A stretch of DNA of 10,972 nt. Origin: Xanthobacteraceae bacterium. GTDB lineage: Bacteria; Pseudomonadota; Alphaproteobacteria; Rhizobiales; Xanthobacteraceae. Positions 6,615 to 10,972 of the stretch are shown in pieces (positions within the stretch are counted from its first letter, which is position 1; the number at the start of each line of letters is the position of its first letter). The position numbers were made by a program, and so were the translations under genes. The stretch covers positions 1 to 10,972 of the forward strand of contig JASHSY010000200.1 in assembly GCA_030040825.1 (NCBI GenBank). The letters run 5' to 3'. Under the pieces are notes generated by a model. The model did not search any database, had not been told where the DNA came from, and was given only the letters and a program-made list of their open reading frames with translations.

Positions 6615-6652
6615 GCCGGTCCGTCGCACAATGGCCTTGTGCGACGGCCGGC
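6615..6652 (+). terminator. Strong intercistronic hairpin between pstS and pstC (attenuator or mRNA-stabilising)
   Basis: The arms CCGTCGCACAA (6621-6631) and TTGTGCGACGG (6637-6647) are perfectly complementary over 11 bp around a five-base loop TGGCC. Outside them GCCGG (6615-6619) pairs with CCGGC (6648-6652), leaving a single bulged T at 6620, for 16 bp in total. No run of T follows (the next bases are ATATCGTTTG), so it is not a canonical Rho-independent terminator. A partial block to transcription, or protection of the pstS 3' end from exonucleases, would raise PstS over PstC/A/B, as REP hairpins do after malE. The pairing is seen directly; the role is inferred. Confidence 0.7.
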
Positions 6653-6686
6653 ATATCGTTTGAACTAGGCGTTCCCGTCCGCTTGC

Positions 6687-7715
6687 ATGAGCGTTTTGAT
6701 GGATCCGACCCGGGGGCAATCCGTGGCTGATGTGACGTTGCCGGCTGGAGCCTTGATCTCCGTTAAAGCGGCGACGCGCGCCCGTGTTCTCGACCGGCTG
6801 CGGCTGGGCGATATCGTCTTCTGCCAGTTGACCCGCGCGGCCGCTTTCGGCGTGCTGTTGCTGCTGAGCGGCGTCATTGTCGCGCTTGTCGTGGGGTCGC
6901 TGCCGGCGCTGCGGACCTTCGGCCTCAGCTTCCTGACGACCGAACGCTGGAATCCGGTGACCGAGAAATTCGGCGCCTTGGCGCCGATCTACGGCACCCT
7001 GGTAACGTCGTTCATCGCAATGCTGATTGCGGTCCCGATCGGGCTGATGATTGCCTTTTTCCTTACCGAACTGTGCCCGCAATGGCTGCGGCGGCCAATC
7101 GGCATCGCCATCGAGCTGCTCGCCGGCATCCCCAGCATCATTTACGGCATCTGGGGACTTTTCATTTTTGCTCCGTTCCTGCAAGGCACGTTGCAGCCTT
7201 TCCTGATCGCGACGCTCGGCCATGTACCCGGCATCGCTCCGCTGTTTTCCGGACCGCCCTACGGCATCGGCATGCTCACCGCCGGTCTGATCCTGGCGAT
7301 TATGGTGCTGCCGTTCGCGACCTCGATTTCACGCGATGTGTTTTCGGCGGTTCCCGCGGTTCTCAAGGAGGCCGCTTATGGCGTCGGTTGCACGACCTGG
7401 GAGGTGGCGCGCTACGTGGTGCTGCCATACGCCAGGGTCGGCGTCATCGGCGGGGTGATGCTCGGCCTTGGCCGCGCGCTCGGCGAGACCATGGCGGTCA
7501 CTTTCGTGATCGGCAACGCGCACCGGGTTTCTGCTTCGCTGCTCGCGCCCGGCACCACCATCTCCGCCAGCATCGCCAATGAGTTTACCGAGGCGGTCGG
7601 CGATCTCTACACATCTTCGTTGATCGCGCTGGGCCTCATTCTTTTCGTCATTACATTCATTGTGCTCGCCATCGCGCGTTACATGTTGATGCGAATCGAG
7701 CGCCGGATCGGGTGA
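6687..7715 (+). CDS. pstC: Phosphate ABC transporter permease PstC
   Basis: The 342-residue inner-membrane permease pairs with PstA to form the phosphate channel. It has a cytoplasmic N-terminal tail of about 48 residues, then six hydrophobic segments (about 50-72, 99-126, 142-164, 197-212, 250-276 and 308-332). The EAA loop that docks on PstB is at 228-249, EAAYGVGC followed by VLPYA, and GRALGETMAVTFVIG (262-276) is typical of PstC. E. coli PstC is somewhat shorter at 319 residues, mostly because of the N-terminal tail. The ATG at 6687 lacks a clear ribosome binding site. An in-frame GTG at 6723, with GGGGG about six bases upstream, would give a 330-residue protein and is a serious alternative start. 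The stop overlaps the GTG of pstA by four bases. Confidence 0.95.
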   Translation: MSVLMDPTRGQSVADVTLPAGALISVKAATRARVLDRLRLGDIVFCQLTRAAAFGVLLLLSGVIVALVVGSLPALRTFGLSFLTTERWNPVTEKFGALAPIYGTLVTSFIAMLIAVPIGLMIAFFLTELCPQWLRRPIGIAIELLAGIPSIIYGIWGLFIFAPFLQGTLQPFLIATLGHVPGIAPLFSGPPYGIGMLTAGLILAIMVLPFATSISRDVFSAVPAVLKEAAYGVGCTTWEVARYVVLPYARVGVIGGVMLGLGRALGETMAVTFVIGNAHRVSASLLAPGTTISASIANEFTEAVGDLYTSSLIALGLILFVITFIVLAIARYMLMRIERRIG

Positions 7716-8578
7716 CTGTCATGTCGGACATGCCCATGACGCCTCGTTACGCCAGCCGGCGTCGCCGCAACATCGTTGCGACGGCGCTGGCGTTGAGCGC
7801 CACGCTGATCGGATTGGGCTGGCTGGCGCTGATCTTGGGTTCGTTGCTCTGGCAGGGCTTTAGCGGCTTGTCGCTCGCGGTCTTTACGCAGATGACGCCG
7901 CCGCCAGGCGCGCAGGGCGGCCTGCTTAATCCAATTATCGGAAGTTTGATGCTCACCCTCCTTGCGCTTGCGATCGGTACCCCGGTCGGCATTCTCGCCG
8001 GGACGTATATGGCCGAGTATGGTCGTTACGACCGCCTCACCAGCGTGGTGCGTTTCATCAACGACATCCTGCTGAGCGCACCATCCATCGTGATTGGGCT
8101 GTTCATTTACGAAGTCATGGTCGCGCCGATGGGACATTTCTCCGGCTGGGCCGGCGGGGTGGCGCTGGCGGTGCTCGTTATTCCGGTGGTGGTCCGTACG
8201 ACTGAGGACATGCTGACACTGGTACCGAACGCGTTGCGCGAGGCCGCCACCTCGATCGGTCTACCGCGCTCGCTGACCATCAGGCACATCTGTTACCGCG
8301 CCGCCCAGGCCGGCATGATCACCGGCGTGCTGCTTGCCGTCGCCCGCATCAGCGGTGAAACCGCTCCGCTCCTTTTCACCTCACTCAACAATCAGTTCTG
8401 GAGTATCAATCTCAACGCGCCGATCGCGAGCCTGCCGGTGGTAATCTTCCAGTTTGCGCTTAGTCCCTATAAGGACTGGCAATCGCTGGCCTGGAGCGGC
8501 GCACTCATTATCACCATGGCGGTGCTGATATTGAGCATAACCGCGCGCAGCCTCGCTTCAACGGGAAAGCAATCATGA
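7712..8578 (+). CDS. pstA: Phosphate ABC transporter permease PstA
   Basis: The second transmembrane subunit of the phosphate importer has 288 residues and about six hydrophobic segments (about 21-48, 73-101, 115-136, 147-163, 200-214 and 262-278) after a very basic N-terminus (RYASRRRRN), consistent with an inside N-terminus. The EAA loop is EAATSIGLPRSLTIRHI (177-193). The following GMITGVLLAVARISGETAPLLF (201-222) is the hallmark PstA segment and is close to what I recall of E. coli PstA. The GTG start at 7712 forms a GTGA overlap with the pstC stop. An ATG three codons later (7721) is equally acceptable; neither has a strong ribosome binding site, so translational coupling to pstC is likely. 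Confidence 0.95.
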   Translation: MTVMSDMPMTPRYASRRRRNIVATALALSATLIGLGWLALILGSLLWQGFSGLSLAVFTQMTPPPGAQGGLLNPIIGSLMLTLLALAIGTPVGILAGTYMAEYGRYDRLTSVVRFINDILLSAPSIVIGLFIYEVMVAPMGHFSGWAGGVALAVLVIPVVVRTTEDMLTLVPNALREAATSIGLPRSLTIRHICYRAAQAGMITGVLLAVARISGETAPLLFTSLNNQFWSINLNAPIASLPVVIFQFALSPYKDWQSLAWSGALIITMAVLILSITARSLASTGKQS

Positions 8579-9390
8579 GCGTCACCTCAGTCGCCGTTCC
8601 CGCCGTCAGCGCGTTGCCGACCGACCGCGCCGGCCTCGCCGAAAAATTGAGCATTCGCAACCTCGATTTTTTCTACGGCGAATACCGCGCGTTGAAATCG
8701 ATCAGCCTGCCGCTTTATGAAAACATGGTGACGGCGTTTATCGGCCCGTCCGGTTGCGGCAAATCGACGTTGCTCCGCGTGCTCAACCGGATGTACGACC
8801 TCTATCCCAACCAGCGTGCGACCGGCGACGTCATGTTCGACGGCGAAAATATAATATCGCCGAAGCAGGACCTGAATTTGTTGCGCGCGCGCATCGGCAT
8901 GGTGTTTCAGAAGCCGACGCCGTTTCCGATGTCGATCTACGAAAATATCGCCTTCGGCATAAGGTTGTACGAACGCCTGCCGAAATCCGAGCTCGACGGA
9001 CGCGTGGAGACTTCATTGCGGCGCGCGGCCCTGTGGGACGAAGTCAAGGACAAGCTTTCCGCCAACGGCCAGAGCCTGTCCGGCGGTCAGCAGCAAAGAC
9101 TGTGCATTGCGCGCACCGTCGCGGTACGGCCCGAAGTCATTCTATTCGACGAGCCGTGCTCGGCGCTGGATCCGATATCGACCGCCAAAATCGAAGAACT
9201 GATCGACGAGCTAACCGACGATTATACCATCGTGATTGTAACGCATAACATGCAACAGGCCGCCCGCGTTTCCGCGTTCACGGCGTTCATGTATCTCGGC
9301 GAACTGATCGAGTTCGATTCAACCAGCAAGATGTTCACAGCTCCGCACGATCAGCGGACGCAAGACTATATCACCGGCCGATTCGGGTGA
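8575..9390 (+). CDS. pstB: Phosphate ABC transporter ATP-binding protein PstB
   Basis: The 271-residue ATPase drives phosphate import on the cytoplasmic face of PstCA. All nucleotide-binding motifs are intact: Walker A GPSGCGKST (57-65), Q-loop Gln112 in VFQKPTPFPMSIYENIAFG (the KPTPFPMSIYEN stretch is specific to PstB), ABC signature LSGGQQQR (168-175), Walker B VILFDEP (188-194) with catalytic Glu193, D-loop SALD, and H-loop His224 in IVTHNMQQA. The length is close to the family norm of about 257-270; the first 24 residues form a variable tail. The ATG overlaps the pstA stop in an ATGA junction, and the stop in turn overlaps the GTG of phoU. Confidence 0.97.
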   Translation: MSVTSVAVPAVSALPTDRAGLAEKLSIRNLDFFYGEYRALKSISLPLYENMVTAFIGPSGCGKSTLLRVLNRMYDLYPNQRATGDVMFDGENIISPKQDLNLLRARIGMVFQKPTPFPMSIYENIAFGIRLYERLPKSELDGRVETSLRRAALWDEVKDKLSANGQSLSGGQQQRLCIARTVAVRPEVILFDEPCSALDPISTAKIEELIDELTDDYTIVIVTHNMQQAARVSAFTAFMYLGELIEFDSTSKMFTAPHDQRTQDYITGRFG

Positions 9391-10127
9391 CCGCCATGAC
9401 CGACATGAATCAAAGGGTCGACCACACCGCCAAGGCCTTCGACACCGACCTGCAGGAAATCACCCGTCGGGTCGCCGAGATGGGAGGTCTCGCCGAGCGG
9501 CAGATCGCCGATGCGGCCCGCGCATTGGTCGAACGCGATACCGATCTCGCCGAGCGTGTGATCGCAGTCGATCCTACTATCGACGCGATGCAGCATGAAG
9601 TCGAGGAGAAGGCGATCCTGACCATCGCCCGCCGCCAGCCGATGGCAGTCGATCTGCGCGAGATCGTCGGCGCCATGCGCGTCGCCAACGATCTCGAACG
9701 CATTGGTGACCACGCCAAGCACATTGGCAAGCGGGTCGTCGCGCTCGATCTCGACCTACATCCGCAGAAATTGATCCGCGGAGTCGAGCACATGGCGTCG
9801 CTGGTGTTGGCTCTGCTCAAGCAGGTGCTTGACGCCTATGCCGGACGTGACGTCGCCGCCGCGCTCGCAGTCTGGAACGGCGATGAGGAAGTCGACGCGT
9901 TATGCACGTCGCTGTTTCGCGAACTCCTTACCTACATGATGGAAGACCCGCGCAACATCACCTTTTGCATGCATCTGATGTTTTGCGCGAAAGACATCGA
10001 ACGTATCGGCGATCACGCCACCAACATCGCGGAAACGGTGTACTTCATGATTGAGGGCCGCACCATTGCCGACCAGCGTCCGAAGGGCGACATCACCAGC
10101 TTTGGCGCAACATTGCTGCAAAAATGA
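9387..10127 (+). CDS. phoU: Phosphate transport system regulator PhoU
   Basis: The 246-residue all-helical protein links PstB to PhoR and is needed to keep PhoR in its phosphatase mode when phosphate is plentiful; it is cytoplasmic and peripheral to the membrane. The tandem three-helix-bundle repeat is visible as two copies of the ERIGDHA motif (104-110 and 205-211). Each is preceded by the conserved acidic residue of the metal-binding E/DxxxD pattern (NDLERIGD and KDIERIGD). The length fits the family (about 230-245). GTG at 9387 makes a GTGA overlap with pstB; ATG at 9396, three codons later, is a plausible alternative start. The stop overlaps the ATG at 10124. Confidence 0.96.
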   Translation: MTAMTDMNQRVDHTAKAFDTDLQEITRRVAEMGGLAERQIADAARALVERDTDLAERVIAVDPTIDAMQHEVEEKAILTIARRQPMAVDLREIVGAMRVANDLERIGDHAKHIGKRVVALDLDLHPQKLIRGVEHMASLVLALLKQVLDAYAGRDVAAALAVWNGDEEVDALCTSLFRELLTYMMEDPRNITFCMHLMFCAKDIERIGDHATNIAETVYFMIEGRTIADQRPKGDITSFGATLLQK

Positions 10128-10141
10128 CGGGAGAACGGGCG

Positions 10142-10855
10142 ATGGGGGCCAGCATCCTGATCGTCGAAGATGAAGAGCCGCTGACCACGCTGTTGCGTTA
10201 CAACCTCGAAGCGGAGGGCTATGAAGTCGATGCCGTTGCCCGCGGCGACGAGGCGGATACCCGCCTGCGCGAAACGGCGCCCGATCTCATCGTTCTCGAC
10301 TGGATGCTGCCCGGGCTGTCCGGGATCGAACTGTGTCGCCGGCTGCGAACGCGGCCGCAGACGCAGACCCTGCCGATCATCATGCTGACAGCGCGCGGCG
10401 AGGAGAGCGAGCGGGTGCGCGGGCTCGCCACCGGCGCCGATGACTACCTGGTCAAGCCATTCTCGGTACCGGAGCTATTGGCGCGAATTCGCGCGTTGCT
10501 GCGGCGGGCGAGCCCCGAACGTGTCGCCACGGTATTGACGATCGGCGACCTCGAACTCGACCGCGAGAGGAAGCGGGTGTCGCGTTCGGCCCGTCCGGTC
10601 GATCTCGGGCCGACCGAATTCCGCCTGCTGGAATTCCTGATGGAGCGCCCCGGCCGGGTTTTTTCCCGCGAACAATTGCTCGATGGCGTCTGGGGCAGCG
10701 ACGTCTATATCGACGAGCGTACGGTCGACGTCCATGTCGGCCGGTTGCGCAAGGCGCTCAACCGTGGCCACGGCGCCGATCCGATCCGCACCGTGCGCGG
10801 CGCCGGCTATTCGCTCGACGATCGTTTCGGCAAGGCGAACGGCCCCGGCATCTGA
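10142..10855 (+). CDS. phoB: Phosphate regulon response regulator PhoB
   Basis: The 237-residue OmpR/PhoB-type regulator receives a phosphoryl group from PhoR and activates promoters with Pho boxes, including the one upstream of pstS. The receiver domain (1-121) has the acidic pair Asp10-Glu11, phospho-accepting Asp53 in VLDWMLPG, Thr83 in MLTARGEE, and Lys105 in YLVKPFS. The winged-helix domain (about 130-228) has the PhoB-type stretch DLGPTEFRLLEFLMERPGRV (154-173) and recognition helix RTVDVHVGRLRKAL (193-206). I prefer the ATG at 10142 because GGGAG (10129-10133) lies eight bases upstream and the receiver begins there as MGASILIVEDE. An ATG at 10124, in an ATGA overlap with the phoU stop, would add six residues. 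It is the last gene of the operon and is followed by a palindromic repeat. Confidence 0.96.
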   Translation: MGASILIVEDEEPLTTLLRYNLEAEGYEVDAVARGDEADTRLRETAPDLIVLDWMLPGLSGIELCRRLRTRPQTQTLPIIMLTARGEESERVRGLATGADDYLVKPFSVPELLARIRALLRRASPERVATVLTIGDLELDRERKRVSRSARPVDLGPTEFRLLEFLMERPGRVFSREQLLDGVWGSDVYIDERTVDVHVGRLRKALNRGHGADPIRTVRGAGYSLDDRFGKANGPGI

Positions 10856-10858
10856 GAA

Positions 10859-10899
10859 CATCCTTCGAGGCCCGCGTTGCACGCGGGCACCTCAGGATG
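10859..10899. repeat. Imperfect palindromic repeat element after phoB (REP-like, possible bidirectional terminator)
   Basis: The left arm CATCCTTCGAGGCCCGCG and right arm CGCGGGCACCTCAGGATG fold around a five-base loop TTGCA. Paired blocks are CATCCT/AGGATG, GAGG/CCTC and CCCGCG/CGCGGG, 16 bp in all, with a two-base bulge on each side. The form, ending in CCTCAGGATGA, matches a dispersed palindrome I recall as common between genes in Bradyrhizobium-type genomes. It lies three bases after the phoB stop, between phoB and a probable convergent gene, so it may protect or end both transcripts. No T-run follows. Confidence 0.7.
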
Positions 10900-10912
10900 A
10901 CAATTCGGAAAT

Positions 10913-10972
10913 TCAGCGCCCCGGGCGCCGGTCCCGGCGGCGCTCGCCGGCCGGCTGGTAGGCGACGCGCGA
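10913..10972 (-). CDS. Probable 3' end of a convergent gene, product unknown
   Basis: Reading from the window edge, 19 codons lead to TGA at 10913-10915. The peptide reads SRVAYQPAGERRRDRRPGR, a basic, arginine-rich tail. Every one of the 19 codons ends in G or C, while the bases just past the stop (10900-10912) are AT-rich, which is the expected change at a gene end. Such tails occur on RNA-binding proteins, for example some DEAD-box helicases, but nothing here identifies the family. Too little is visible to be sure it is coding. Confidence 0.42.
   Translation of the reverse strand, partial: SRVAYQPAGERRRDRRPGR

Noticed and set aside
5916..7223. 435-codon open frame on the minus strand
   Set aside because: It lies antisense to pstS and pstC, is rich in Arg, Gln, Asp and His with no family motif, and is explained by strong GC bias in third positions of the true genes.
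7716..7722. CTGTCAT heptamer at the pstC/pstA junction, with palindrome CATGTC-G-GACATG
   Set aside because: Only one half of a Pho box is present; the second heptamer at the required spacing does not match, and it lies inside coding sequence.
1..10972. CRISPR array, tRNA, rRNA, insertion sequence, prophage or a new defence system
   Set aside because: No regularly spaced repeats, RNA gene signatures, transposase or phage motifs were seen; the main content is a standard Pho locus with housekeeping-type neighbours.

Overview
The window looks like a chromosomal segment of an alphaproteobacterium, most likely a Hyphomicrobiales member near Bradyrhizobium or its relatives. The reasons are the high GC content with strong GC bias at third codon positions, the gene order phoR - pstSCAB - phoU - phoB, the sequence style of PhoB and PhoR, and a hairpin repeat of a type I recall from Bradyrhizobium-like genomes just after phoB. 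This placement is from recall and inspection; no search was run.

Layout. Positions 1-1512 (minus strand) hold the first part of a bactofilin gene, cut by the window edge, and a cobalamin-independent methionine synthase-like gene. Positions 1513-1875 are a divergent intergenic region with a probable promoter for the methionine synthase-like gene and a short 13-bp tandem repeat. From 1876 on, all recognisable genes run on the plus strand until the last 60 bases. They are a membrane protein with a C-terminal cyclic-nucleotide-binding domain (TTG start), a possible 31-residue small ORF overlapping its stop by four bases, a polytopic membrane protein of the MprF flippase-domain family (UPF0104/LPG_synthase_TM), and then the Pho locus.

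The Pho locus fills 3989-10855. PhoR is the membrane histidine kinase and PhoB its DNA-binding response regulator. PstS, PstC, PstA and PstB form the high-affinity phosphate ABC transporter, and PhoU couples transporter state to PhoR. A near-perfect Pho box (5296-5313) lies 185 bp upstream of pstS, so PhoB-P should activate the pst-phoU-phoB operon and hence its own synthesis. The pstS-pstC gap carries a very strong hairpin, which could keep pstS mRNA more abundant than the rest. From pstC to phoB, each junction can be read as a four-base stop/start overlap.

The end of the window holds an imperfect palindromic repeat and the probable last 19 codons of a convergent minus-strand gene. I see no CRISPR array, tRNA, rRNA, insertion sequence or phage gene. 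Most of the window is a well-known system. The less ordinary items are the membrane-anchored cNMP-binding protein, the small overlapping ORF, the MprF-like flippase next to phoR, and the intercistronic hairpin.
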